A stretch of 64,000 bases of DNA from Paenibacillus humicus NBRC 102415 (GTDB taxonomy: Bacteria > Bacillota > Bacilli > Paenibacillales > Paenibacillaceae): NCBI RefSeq assembly GCF_004000905.1, contig NZ_BIMD01000019.1, forward strand, positions 1-64,000, given 5' to 3'. The position numbers and the translations under genes were made by a program. Numbering within the stretch: position 1 is the stretch's first letter; each line of letters opens with the position of its first letter. The notes beneath the pieces were generated by a model, which was not told the DNA's origin, made no database searches, and was given only the letters and a program-made list of their open reading frames with translations. This document shows, piece by piece, positions 8,859 through 17,554 of the stretch.

Positions 8859-10046
8859 TCAAGGAAGCGCGAGCTTCCCCAAGACGGTCGGGCGCGATGC
8901 TCCCGTCGCGCTCGGCAGGTTGTTGGCCTGGCCGAGCAGGAAATCATGCCCGAGCAGGGCGAAGATGACCGCTTCCTTGGCATCGTCGGGAATGCCCAGA
9001 GAGCCCGAGGTCGTGACGGACAGCTCCGGGAGCAAGCCGGACAGCATTGTCAGCAGCGTCGCGTTGCAAGCCCCGCCTCCGCTGACGACCAGCTCGTGCA
9101 CCTCGCAGCGGGGCAGCACGAGCTGCCGGCAGGCATCGGCGATGGAGCGGGCGGTCAGAGCCGTCGCCGTCGCGACGATATCCTCGGCGCCAAGGCCGCG
9201 GGCAGCCGCCCGTTCCAGGAAGCCGTCGGCGTATGCGGCGCCGAACAGCTCCCGGCCGGTCGACTTGGGCGGCGGCATGCGGAAGTACGGATGCTCCAGC
9301 AGCTCCGCCAGCAGCTCGGCATCGGGCGTGCCGCGCGCCGCCATGGCCCCTCCGGCGTCGTAGCTGGCCGCGCCGCCGGTGAGGCGATGCACCGCGGCGT
9401 CGATGACCATATTGCCCGGCCCGGTGTCGAACGCGAATACATCCTGCGGCCCGGCTCCGGCGGGAAGCGCCGTGCAGTTGCCGATGCCGCCGATGTTCTG
9501 CAGCAGCCGGCCCCGATCCGGATGGCGGAGCAGCACAAGGTCGCCATAGGGAGCCAGCGGAGCGCCCTGGCCGCCGACGGCGAGGTCGGCAGGACGGAAA
9601 TCGCCGACAGCGACGACCCCCGTGAGCTTCGCAAGCACCGACAGATCGCCGATCTGCAGCGTCGATCGCGATAGATGAGGCCGGCCGGAGGGAGGCTCCG
9701 GCATATGCCACACCGTCTGTCCATGCGAGCTGACGAAGTCCACCTCCGACATGGATAGCCCGGCATCCCGCACCGCCTCCAGCACGGCTTCTGAGAACAG
9801 CTCCGCCATGTAGACGTTCATGCCGCAAAGGCTCTCCACATCGGATGCCGCGGGATCGCACAGCTTGCGGAGGCTCTCCCGAAGAGGCTCTCCGTAAGCG
9901 CGGGTATGGAAATGAAGCAGCTCGGCGCGGGCATCCAGGCCGCTGCCTTCAAGCCGTACGACGGCCGCATCCACCCCGTCGAGCGAAGTGCCCGACATCA
10001 GTCCGACGCCGATCGCGTACGGACGGGGAGGCGTCCAGGTCATCAT
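8859..10046 (-). CDS. anmK: Anhydro-N-acetylmuramic acid kinase
   Basis: AnmK phosphorylates and hydrolyses 1,6-anhydro-MurNAc to MurNAc-6-phosphate, the substrate of MurQ, in the cytoplasm. The 395-residue protein carries the family signatures GLMSGTSLDGVDAA at the N terminus, SSHGQTVWH, LQIGDLSVLA, QNIGGIGN, FDTGPGNMVIDA and VVSGGGACN. The start ATGATGA overlaps the stop of the upstream kinase by 4 bases, with GGAGGGG upstream, so the two are translationally coupled. Being in one operon with murQ and namZ supports cell-wall recycling. Anhydro sugars come from lytic transglycosylases, so the cell must make or meet such products. Confidence 0.95.
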   Translation of the reverse strand: MMTWTPPRPYAIGVGLMSGTSLDGVDAAVVRLEGSGLDARAELLHFHTRAYGEPLRESLRKLCDPAASDVESLCGMNVYMAELFSEAVLEAVRDAGLSMSEVDFVSSHGQTVWHMPEPPSGRPHLSRSTLQIGDLSVLAKLTGVVAVGDFRPADLAVGGQGAPLAPYGDLVLLRHPDRGRLLQNIGGIGNCTALPAGAGPQDVFAFDTGPGNMVIDAAVHRLTGGAASYDAGGAMAARGTPDAELLAELLEHPYFRMPPPKSTGRELFGAAYADGFLERAAARGLGAEDIVATATALTARSIADACRQLVLPRCEVHELVVSGGGACNATLLTMLSGLLPELSVTTSGSLGIPDDAKEAVIFALLGHDFLLGQANNLPSATGASRPTVLGKLALP

Positions 10047-10990
10047 CGCCCTTCCCCTCCCCTGCCGGAATCCAGCCTGCATCGTCTGGCCTCAAGCGCC
10101 AGCAGCACCGCTCCATACGCGGCGTCGCGCTTGGGCTCGACGCATCTGAGCCGAGGCAGCCGCACGGACAGCTCCGACCGGAAGGCCTCCCTCACATAGG
10201 AGCTCCGCTCCAGCACGCTCCCCAGCAGAGCGAGCTCTCCGTCCTCCATACCGAGCGCAGCTGCGACCGCCGGCACAAGCGACGCCAGCGCGGCTCCGCT
10301 GTCCGCGGCGAGCCGCAGGGCGGCCTCGTCGCCGGCATCGCATGCCTCGCCGAGAAGCGGCGCCAGAGCGGCGATCTCCGCCTTGCTGCGGCCCGGCGCA
10401 TAGACGTAGCCGATCAGCTCCGGAACCGAGCCGATTCCGAGCGCTCCGTAGACGAGCTCCGTCAGCGCGGTCGGCCCGATCCTGCCGTCGGCCGCGCGCA
10501 CGACGGACGACAGCATGCCGCGGCCGATGCTGTAGCCGCTGCCCTCGTCATCGATCAGATGGCCGAAGCCGCCGGCGCGATGGGCCGCTCCGCCAACGCT
10601 GCGTCCGTAACAGATCGAGCCGGTGCCGGCGATCAGCACGATGCCGTGCAGTCGGCCGTGCGCGCCGGCCAGCGCCGTTTCATGATCGCCGGCGAGCGTC
10701 AGCGCGCCGCCGTAGCCGCCGGCGCGGAGGGCGGCCTGCAGGCGGCCTCCGGCCGAAGGGTTGCTCACCCCGGCCGCGCCGATGCACAGGTCGGTAACGG
10801 CGGCCAACGAGCCGCAAGCCGTCTCCAGCCCGCGGCAGATTTCCCGGATCGAGGCTTCGACCCGCTGCTCGTCGTGGCCATTGTAATTGAGCGGTCCCGC
10901 AGGGAAGGAATGAATGACCTCGCCCCTCTCGTCCGCCACCGACACGGCCGTCTTGGTGCCGCCTCCGTCCAGTCCCGCCACATAGCTCAT
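10043..10990 (-). CDS. BadF/BadG-type N-acetylhexosamine kinase (GlcNAc or MurNAc kinase)
   Basis: A 315-residue ASKHA-fold kinase. The phosphate-1 loop GLDGGGTKTAVSV is at the N terminus, with GAAGVSNP, the GTGSICYGR adenosine/phosphate motif and GEGSGYSIGR-like (DDEGSGYSIGR) near residue 140. This matches GlcNAc kinases and the MurNAc/GlcNAc kinase MurK of clostridia. The start is set by GGGGGAAACAGC before ATG. In this operon it probably phosphorylates the sugars released by NamZ. Which of GlcNAc and MurNAc is preferred cannot be read from sequence. Confidence 0.88.
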   Translation of the reverse strand: MSYVAGLDGGGTKTAVSVADERGEVIHSFPAGPLNYNGHDEQRVEASIREICRGLETACGSLAAVTDLCIGAAGVSNPSAGGRLQAALRAGGYGGALTLAGDHETALAGAHGRLHGIVLIAGTGSICYGRSVGGAAHRAGGFGHLIDDEGSGYSIGRGMLSSVVRAADGRIGPTALTELVYGALGIGSVPELIGYVYAPGRSKAEIAALAPLLGEACDAGDEAALRLAADSGAALASLVPAVAAALGMEDGELALLGSVLERSSYVREAFRSELSVRLPRLRCVEPKRDAAYGAVLLALEARRCRLDSGRGGEGR

Positions 10991-11110
10991 GCTGTTTCCC
11001 CCAAGCTTCAAGTCTGTGCAATAACTCCAGCGCAGTGAGCGCCCGCCTCTGCAAGGATCCATCTATTTAGGACCAAACAAGGCGAAACTCTCCTGGCTCT
11101 GATTTCAGGC

Positions 11111-12253
11111 TTATTCGTACAAATGATAAGCCTTCTTGCGCTCCGCGAACAGACGGCTCTCGTCTGCGAACCTTTCCAGCAAGGCGTCCGGACTCTCCGT
11201 CCGATACCCCTCGTCCCCGCCGAGCAGGTCGATGAACGGCCTGCCGCCCTTGCGGTAAGGAGCGAGGTATTCGAAGGCCGGGAACAGCTCCCTGACTTTG
11301 AACAGCAGCCGTACGCCTGTCTCCACCGGACGAAGCGCCCTCACGTCCAGAACATGCACATACACGCCGCCGCACAGGGAGCCCTGGTGCTTGGACATAT
11401 ACGGATTGAAATGCACCGGGCGGAAATGCACCCCGGGGAGCTTCAAGCCGTTCATTTCCTTGGCGAGCACTTCGCCGTCCACGAAGGGAGCCCCGATCGT
11501 TTCGAAAGGCGCCGTCGTGCCCCTGCCTTCCGACAGATTCGTCCCCTCGAACAGGCATGTTCCGGGATAGAGCAGCGCGGTATGGAACCTCGGAATGCCC
11601 ATGGAAGGCGGAATCCACGCGCGTCCCGTCTCCGGGAACAGCATGCCGCGCTTCCAGCCCCGGCATTCCGCCACATGCAGCTCGGCGTTCCAGCCGCGCT
11701 CCGCATTGGCCATCGAGGCGACCTCCCCGGCCGTCAGGCCGTAGCGGACGGCCAAAGGATACCCGCCGACGAAGGAGCTGAACTCCTCCCTCAGCACATT
11801 GCCCTCGACCGTCACGCCGTCCAGCGGATCGATCCGGTCCAGCACGACAAAGGGAATTCCCGCGGCGGCGCAATCCTCCAGCGCGTACAGCATCGTATAG
11901 ATGAACGTATAGTAGCGCGTGCCTACATCCTGGATATCATACACGACGATATCGACCTCGCGCAGCATTTCCTCGGTCAGCCTCTTGGAATCTTTGCGAT
12001 AGAGGCTGTAGACCGGAACCCCCGTCTGAGGGTCGACATAAGCATCCACCAGATCGCCGGCGCCGAGATTCCCGCGCACGCCATGCTCCGGAGAGAAGAG
12101 GGCCGCAAGGCCGTACCGCTCATGCAGCAGATCGATCGTGGAGCGGAATTCCGCATCGAGTCCGGTCGGAGCCGTAATCAGGCCGATGCGCTTGCCGCGC
12201 AGCAGGCCGTCGTAATCCGAGATTCTGTCGATGCCGTTCTGAATGGCTGTCAT
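11111..12253 (-). CDS. namZ: DUF1343 exo-beta-N-acetylmuramidase NamZ, without signal peptide
   Basis: A 380-residue DUF1343 protein. Characteristic stretches are RIGLITAPTGLD, FSPEHGVRG, PVYSLYRKDSKR, DIVVYDIQDVGTRYYTF, VLDRIDPLDG and SEGRGTTAPFE. The founding member, B. subtilis NamZ (YbbC), removes MurNAc from the non-reducing ends of peptidoglycan fragments outside the cell. This copy begins directly with the catalytic domain (MTAIQNGIDRISDYDGLL), with no signal peptide or lipobox. The start is fixed by AAGGAGG 6 bases upstream. It is therefore probably cytosolic and acts on imported disaccharides such as MurNAc-GlcNAc. Its neighbours (ABC importer, kinases, murQ) agree with this. Confidence 0.9.
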   Translation of the reverse strand: MTAIQNGIDRISDYDGLLRGKRIGLITAPTGLDAEFRSTIDLLHERYGLAALFSPEHGVRGNLGAGDLVDAYVDPQTGVPVYSLYRKDSKRLTEEMLREVDIVVYDIQDVGTRYYTFIYTMLYALEDCAAAGIPFVVLDRIDPLDGVTVEGNVLREEFSSFVGGYPLAVRYGLTAGEVASMANAERGWNAELHVAECRGWKRGMLFPETGRAWIPPSMGIPRFHTALLYPGTCLFEGTNLSEGRGTTAPFETIGAPFVDGEVLAKEMNGLKLPGVHFRPVHFNPYMSKHQGSLCGGVYVHVLDVRALRPVETGVRLLFKVRELFPAFEYLAPYRKGGRPFIDLLGGDEGYRTESPDALLERFADESRLFAERKKAYHLYE

Positions 12254-12335
12254 CGCTGCCTCCTTCTGCGGCAGATGCCGCTTATCCGCCGCATCCCGCT
12301 ATCCGGCCGAAGCCGCTCCCCTGGTTCGCGGCTGC

Positions 12336-13043
12336 CTACAGCTCGAATTGGCGCAGGCGCATCGTCTCCGGCGGAATCATGAACGTCTCCGCGTATTCCT
12401 TGCGGGCTTCGAGGCCGCGCACGCGCGCCAGGCTCTTGTAATAGTCCATGTAATTGAACGACTTGCTGCCGGTGACGAACCAATGGGTGGACAAAGCCTC
12501 GATCCAGAGGTCGAACGCCGCCTGGTCGAAGTCGACATAGACGTAAGGGACGTAGCCGACCGCGTCCTCCCAGTTCTCTCCGTAATAGAGCTTGCCGGCA
12601 AAATGGGCCGGATGCTCCCGCTCCATCGCCTTCAGCCCGGCAAAAAACCGCGCGTCGTTGACGATCCGGTGTGTCGTGGCATGGTCCTTGTGCATGCTGT
12701 TGCAGGGATGGGTGATGATGATGTTCGGCTTCACCTCGCGGATGACGTCGCACACCCGCAGGCGGATCGCCTCGTCGTCGGGAATTTCACCGTCGGGAAT
12801 CTCGAACACCCTCGCTTCGCCGCCGAGCATGCCGGCAAACGTATGGGCTTCGCGGACTTTCTGCTCGCGGTACTCGTTCACGTCCTGCCCGTCCGGCACG
12901 CCGCGCTCTCCGGCGGTCAACGCGAGGGTCGCGATGCGGTCGCCCTTCAGGAAATGGCTGGCGAGCACGCCGCCCGCCACCAGCTCGACGTCGCCTACAT
13001 GCGCGCCGATTCCAAGAATCGTCAATGGTTTTCTCTCGCTCAT
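12336..13043 (-). CDS. PIG-L (LmbE) family deacetylase, variant active site
   Basis: A 235-residue member of the zinc-dependent N-acetylglucosaminyl deacetylase family (MshB, BshB). The two metal motifs are visible: AHVGDVE (residues 14-20, in place of the usual AHPDDxE) and THPCNSMHKDH (111-121). The zinc ligands His15, Asp18 and the second-motif His are kept. The first Asp of the AHPDD motif, the catalytic base in MshB, is replaced by Gly17. The gene lies 2 bases downstream of the GNAT gene and shares the operon with amino-sugar enzymes. A GlcNAc- or MurNAc-type substrate is likely but unproven. Confidence 0.85.
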   Translation of the reverse strand: MSERKPLTILGIGAHVGDVELVAGGVLASHFLKGDRIATLALTAGERGVPDGQDVNEYREQKVREAHTFAGMLGGEARVFEIPDGEIPDDEAIRLRVCDVIREVKPNIIITHPCNSMHKDHATTHRIVNDARFFAGLKAMEREHPAHFAGKLYYGENWEDAVGYVPYVYVDFDQAAFDLWIEALSTHWFVTGSKSFNYMDYYKSLARVRGLEARKEYAETFMIPPETMRLRQFEL

Positions 13044-13045
13044 GC

Positions 13046-14011
13046 TCAGAGCTCCTTTCTCATGACGGCGAATTCCTTCACCGTCCGGAAACCGGCTTTT
13101 TCGTAGATGCGCAAAGCGGGATTGCCGCTTCCGGTGTACAAGGACATGTACTCCGCGCCGGCGGAGCGGAACGCTTCGCAGAGGCGGAAGAACAGGATCG
13201 TGCCGAGTCCATGTCCTTCATGGCTGGGCTCGACCCCGATGCCGGCGAAGTAGCCGCGCCCGGAGTCCTCGCGGATGACCGGCCCGGCAAAGCCTGCCGC
13301 CCGCCCTTCACGGGCGGCGAGCAGCACCGGCACGCCCGAAGCGGCGGCGGAAGCGATCTCCTGCTTCCACAGCGGGTTGCCGAGCGCCTCCAGCATCTCT
13401 GCCAGTCCGGAATGCCGCGCGGCGTCGAGCCGCTCCACCCGGTAGCCGGCAGATGCGGCCCGCTCTTCCTTGGCCCGGATTTCATCGGGCACGGAGAAAT
13501 CCGCCAAAGGCAAATACATGGCCTTCTGAAGGGCCCGTTCGGCATAACCGCGCTCCAGGAGCAGGCGGTGAAGGGAGCTTCCCGCCGGAACGCCGGGAGC
13601 GTTGTTGTGCTCATGTCCCGGCGTATCCGGGATGTACCAGGGCAGCCTCATCGGATTGAAGAAGAGGACCTCCGCCTGTTTCCTGCCCAGCTCGCGGAAC
13701 CGGCGCTCCAGCTCATCCAGCAGCCGGCTCCGGGCGGCATCCGCCTCCGGGCCGCTGCGGACGACGACGCAGGTGATATAACCGGCGACGTCGCCGAGCG
13801 GCAGATCATCGCCCGCGCAGCCGACGGCAAAGCCTTCGACCCGGCCTTCCTCCAGCAGGACGAAAGCCGTCCCCGCATCGAAGCTCGGATGCCCGGTCAT
13901 GGAGGAGCGGAACCGCTCCCCGCTCATTTCCTTGTAGCCGTCGCGCACGGCTTCCCCGTTCCAGAGCGCGACCGCTTCCTCTTCATAGGTGTTGTCCCAA
14001 GCGACGATCAT
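13046..14011 (-). CDS. GNAT N-acetyltransferase, probable tandem domains
   Basis: 321 residues. The C-terminal half (about 165-321) is a clear GNAT domain, with the acetyl-CoA loop in VEPSHEGHGLGTILF and the ending YTGSGNPALRIYEKAGFR. The N-terminal half (about 1-150) looks like a second, weaker GNAT fold. The start at MIVAWDN has AGGAGG 11 bases upstream. A longer reading frame to 14050 lacks a ribosome-binding site. Only 2 bases separate its stop from the PIG-L start, so the acetyltransferase and deacetylase are made together. The substrate is unknown. An amino sugar is plausible from context. Confidence 0.8.
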   Translation of the reverse strand: MIVAWDNTYEEEAVALWNGEAVRDGYKEMSGERFRSSMTGHPSFDAGTAFVLLEEGRVEGFAVGCAGDDLPLGDVAGYITCVVVRSGPEADAARSRLLDELERRFRELGRKQAEVLFFNPMRLPWYIPDTPGHEHNNAPGVPAGSSLHRLLLERGYAERALQKAMYLPLADFSVPDEIRAKEERAASAGYRVERLDAARHSGLAEMLEALGNPLWKQEIASAAASGVPVLLAAREGRAAGFAGPVIREDSGRGYFAGIGVEPSHEGHGLGTILFFRLCEAFRSAGAEYMSLYTGSGNPALRIYEKAGFRTVKEFAVMRKEL

Positions 14012-14089
14012 GATGCTTTCCGCCTCCTTTGCCGGCCTCCCGGCCGGCATCGCTTCAGCCCGGCGGGTTTCCTCCCGCCCGCCGGCTCG

Positions 14090-14950
14090 TTAACCTTTGA
14101 CGGCCCCGACGGTGACGCCTTCCAGGAAGTAGCGCTGCAGGCTGAAGAACAGGATGAACATCGGCAGCGCCGAGACGGTCGCGCCCGCCATCATCGGGGC
14201 GAAGTACGTCGTATTGGCAAAGCGGAAGTTCTTGAGTCCGACCTGGATCGTCTGCATGTCCATCGTGTTGGTCACGAGGAACGGCCAGAAGAACGTATTC
14301 CACGATTCCATGAACGTAAGGATGGCCATGACGGCCATGACGGTTTTGGACAGCGGCATGACGATGCGGGTGAAGATCTGCCACTGGCTGCAGCCCTCCA
14401 CCTTGGCGCTCTCCAGAATTTCCTTCGGTATGGAGCCCATGAACTGCTTGGCCAGGAAGATGTTGTAGACGGTGACCAGGCTCGGCGCGATCAGCGCCGT
14501 ATACGAGTTGGAGATGTTGAAGACGTTGACGATGAGGATGTACAGCGGAACCTGCGTCACCTGGTACGGAATCATCATAGCGACGAGCAGGACTCCGAAC
14601 AGCGCCTTGCTGCCCCGGAACCGGATCTTGGCGAAGGCGTAGCCCGCCATCGTGGCGAACACGACGTTGGACGCCATCGTCACGGTCGCGACGAGCAGGG
14701 AGTTGCCCAGCCAACGGTACGAATACTCGCTGTAATCGAAGAAGAACTTGTAGGAATCGAGCGTAATCTTCTCCGGCCACAAGGAATAGCTGACCGCACC
14801 CGCCTCCACCGGATCTCCAAAGGAGGAGATGAACATGAAGTAGATCGGGAACAGCGTCGCCAGCGCGAACAGCAGAAGGAGGAAGATGATGACGGCATTG
14901 CGGACGTTGCGAAGCATCGTGTTGCCTAAGTGAGTGTTGTATAAGCCCAT
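14090..14950 (-). CDS. Carbohydrate ABC transporter permease, MalG type
   Basis: A 286-residue inner-membrane permease with six predicted spans. It has the binding-protein-dependent EAA loop, here ILESAKVEGCSQWQIFTRIVMP, which contacts the ATPase. It is the MalG-like partner of the next gene upstream (18 bases apart). GGAGG lies 7 bases before ATG. No ATPase gene is in the operon, so a shared MsmX-type ATPase encoded elsewhere is expected, as is common for sugar importers of Bacillus and Paenibacillus. Confidence 0.93.
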   Translation of the reverse strand: MGLYNTHLGNTMLRNVRNAVIIFLLLLFALATLFPIYFMFISSFGDPVEAGAVSYSLWPEKITLDSYKFFFDYSEYSYRWLGNSLLVATVTMASNVVFATMAGYAFAKIRFRGSKALFGVLLVAMMIPYQVTQVPLYILIVNVFNISNSYTALIAPSLVTVYNIFLAKQFMGSIPKEILESAKVEGCSQWQIFTRIVMPLSKTVMAVMAILTFMESWNTFFWPFLVTNTMDMQTIQVGLKNFRFANTTYFAPMMAGATVSALPMFILFFSLQRYFLEGVTVGAVKG

Positions 14951-14968
14951 ATCCCGGCCTCCTCCTGC

Positions 14969-15877
14969 TTAATATTCCACGTCTTTGCCCAGGAACTTGA
15001 ACTGGATAAAGGCCATGACGGCGATGACGAGAGCGAGTACGAGCGACTGCGCCGCGGCATTGCCGAATTCAAAGTATTTGAATGCCGTGTCGAAGATCAG
15101 CAGGCCGACCATCGTCGTGGAATGGTCCGGTCCGCCGCCGGTCATCAGGTAAGCGTTCTGGAACACCTGGAACGAGCCGATGACTCCGGTCACGAGCAGA
15201 AACAGCGTGGTTGGCTTGAGGCAGGGCAGGACGATATGCCACATCTTCTGCAGGAACGAGGCTCCGTCGATATCGGCCGCTTCATAATAGCTGCTGTCGA
15301 TGCCGAGCAGGGCGGCGACGTAGATGATGATGCTCGTTCCGTGGCTGGACAGCCAGGACATGAGCACGAGGGAGAACATGGAGGTCGCGCTTGCGCCGAG
15401 CCAGTTCTGGTTGCTGATGCCGAACACTCCGACCAGCTGGTTCAGAATGCCCGACTGCAGCGGATCGAAAATCCACAGCCATACGACGGACAGGGCGACG
15501 CCGGAGGCGACCGCCGGAAGATAGTAGATCGCTTTGAAGCTGGTCTGCATCCATTTTTTGAGCGGCATGATGAGAATCGCCACGCCGAAGCTGAGCATCA
15601 GCGCGACCGGGACGGTCAGCACCGTGTAGAGCACGGTATTGCCCATCGACTTCCAGAACAGGCTGCTCTGGAAGACGGAGACATAATTGTCGAGGCCGAC
15701 ATACGACGAGCCGAGCGGCTTGTAGTCCTGGAAGCTGATGATGAAGGCGCTGACGACAGGGTAGGCCGTAAACATGGCGTAGACGACCAGAGCAACGGCG
15801 ATGAAGGCGTAGGCCCAGGCTCCGTCCCCTTTGTTCAAGCGGTACTTGGTCTTGATGGTTGAAGCTTCTCTTGCCAT
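14969..15877 (-). CDS. Carbohydrate ABC transporter permease, MalF type
   Basis: A 302-residue permease with six predicted spans and an EAA loop (YYEAADIDGASFLQKMWHI). It forms the heterodimeric channel with the MalG-type protein directly downstream. Start supported by AGGAG 9 bases upstream. A hairpin separates it from the binding-protein gene, typical of operons where the binding protein is made in excess. Confidence 0.93.
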   Translation of the reverse strand: MAREASTIKTKYRLNKGDGAWAYAFIAVALVVYAMFTAYPVVSAFIISFQDYKPLGSSYVGLDNYVSVFQSSLFWKSMGNTVLYTVLTVPVALMLSFGVAILIMPLKKWMQTSFKAIYYLPAVASGVALSVVWLWIFDPLQSGILNQLVGVFGISNQNWLGASATSMFSLVLMSWLSSHGTSIIIYVAALLGIDSSYYEAADIDGASFLQKMWHIVLPCLKPTTLFLLVTGVIGSFQVFQNAYLMTGGGPDHSTTMVGLLIFDTAFKYFEFGNAAAQSLVLALVIAVMAFIQFKFLGKDVEY

Positions 15878-16016
15878 GATGCAGGACTCCTTTCCGCTTC
15901 CGCTGGTAGGCTTCCAAGCAGATCGACTTGGCCGCCTTGACCGGCGGGCGTTCGCTTGCCTGGAGTAGAGGGATAAAGCTTGCGCTTGTCCTTGTTTCCG
16001 ATCCGATAAAAGAGAT

Positions 16017-16043
16017 CGGATAGCCGCTTGTGGCGGCTATCCG
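16017..16043 (-). terminator. Hairpin after the binding-protein gene (partial terminator)
   Basis: 11-bp stem CGGATAGCCGC with a 5-base loop, followed on the minus strand by TCTCTTTTATC. It sits 9 bases past the binding-protein stop and before the permease genes. It probably limits read-through or protects the upstream mRNA. Confidence 0.6.
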
Positions 16044-16052
16044 AGCTGGAGG

Positions 16053-17492
16053 CTAATCCTGTACGACTCCGTCCGCGCCGAACGTATCGATGGCGGCCTT
16101 TTTCACGTCCTCGTACATTTTTTCCGGTGTCGTTTCGCCCGCGAGCAGCGCCTGCAGCTTCGGCACGATGACTTCCGTCTCCAGCTTGATCGCCTTGGCG
16201 CCCAGCTCGGCCGGGATGTCCGGACGGGCGGGAGCGGCCGTCGACAGCAGATGCTCTACCGCCGCCTTGTTTTCCGGGCTTTGCTTGCTCTCCATGCCTT
16301 CGGCCGCTTTGCGCGAGCTCTTCGTGATCGGAGCGGAGAACAGCTCGCCGTTGGTCGTTGCCGCAACCTGGCCGCTGGCGAGGAAGTAGGCTGCCTTGGC
16401 GACGTTCGCTTTATGCTCGGCCGTCGGCTCTTTCTTGCCGCGGAACGTAACGTAGCCGTCGACGATGGAGTTGGCTACGGCCGGCTGTCCTGCAAAGGAT
16501 GGCACCGGAAGCACGACGTAATCGGTCTTGATGCTGTCCTTGACGGCGCTGCCGTCGTTCTTGTCGATCTTCTCGTTGTTCAGGCGCGACGAGTTCTCGA
16601 AGACGGCCATGCCTTTGCCCGTAATCATCGTCTGGCCGGTCAGGAACATGTTCCAGCGCTTGCCCGCGTCGATGGAGCTGAGCTCCTTGGGCATCGAGCC
16701 GTCGTCGATCATCTGGCGGATGTTTGTCAGCAGCGTCAGATAGTTCTTGCTGGTATAGGCATATTTGAGATCCTTGTCGAAGGCGGCAGGCATGCCGGCG
16801 TTCTTGACGAGAATGCCGAGATAGTCCTTGGAAGTAACGCCCGCGGTGGCAAATACGAAGCCGTAGCGCTTCGTCGTATTGCCTTCCTTCACGACGCCCT
16901 TCTTGATCGCCTCGCGGAACTCGTCGAACGTCCAGCCGTTCTGCTGCACCTTCTTCCAATCAATGCCGGCTTCCTCGAGGAACGGCTTGTTGCCGCCGAT
17001 CGCGTGGACTTCCATGTAAGCCGGGAAGCCGTACAGGCCGTCGCCGTTGTACATATATTTCAGGGGACCTTCGTCGAAGTCGGCGATCATCTCCGGCGTC
17101 GCGGCGTCCTTGATGTCCATCACCATGCCCAATGGAACGTATTTGGAGATGCCTTCCGAGCCCATGAAGGCGATATCCGGCGGGCTGCCGGCGTTCACCT
17201 GCGTATCCAGCTTCTGGGTCATGTCTTCCCAGCTGGCCGGCTCGATTTTCAGGGTCAGGTTCGGGTATTGCTTGGTGAATTCGGCTTCCATCTGGTTGAA
17301 GTTGGCCTGGAAGTTGGCGGATACCGGAGGCAGAAGGGCAGTAATCGTGTCTTTCTTGGCGCCGGCGCCTTCCGAGCCGGTGTTGCCGGCTGCGGCATTG
17401 CCGCCGTCATTGTTGCTTCCGCAGGCGGATACGACGCCGGCAGAGACGACGAGCGCGAGTGCGGTTGCGGCAAATCTTGATCTTTTTTTCAT
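16053..17492 (-). CDS. Extracellular sugar-binding lipoprotein of ABC transporter
   Basis: A 479-residue family 1 solute-binding protein. The signal peptide ends in the lipobox VVSAC, with lipidated Cys24, followed by a Gly/Asn/Ser linker. The mature part has the usual features (PDIAFMGSEGISKY, DGLYGFPAYMEV). GGGAGG lies 8 bases before ATG. It would capture the sugar outside the membrane and deliver it to the MalF/MalG-type channel. Its position between murQ and the permeases suggests MurNAc, a muropeptide disaccharide or GlcNAc as ligand, which is inference. Confidence 0.92.
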   Translation of the reverse strand: MKKRSRFAATALALVVSAGVVSACGSNNDGGNAAAGNTGSEGAGAKKDTITALLPPVSANFQANFNQMEAEFTKQYPNLTLKIEPASWEDMTQKLDTQVNAGSPPDIAFMGSEGISKYVPLGMVMDIKDAATPEMIADFDEGPLKYMYNGDGLYGFPAYMEVHAIGGNKPFLEEAGIDWKKVQQNGWTFDEFREAIKKGVVKEGNTTKRYGFVFATAGVTSKDYLGILVKNAGMPAAFDKDLKYAYTSKNYLTLLTNIRQMIDDGSMPKELSSIDAGKRWNMFLTGQTMITGKGMAVFENSSRLNNEKIDKNDGSAVKDSIKTDYVVLPVPSFAGQPAVANSIVDGYVTFRGKKEPTAEHKANVAKAAYFLASGQVAATTNGELFSAPITKSSRKAAEGMESKQSPENKAAVEHLLSTAAPARPDIPAELGAKAIKLETEVIVPKLQALLAGETTPEKMYEDVKKAAIDTFGADGVVQD

Positions 17493-17554
17493 TTCAAGAT
17501 CCTCCCTTTTATTGGTGAGCCAATTCTATAGGTTCGCATCCGGCCCTGAGCGGT

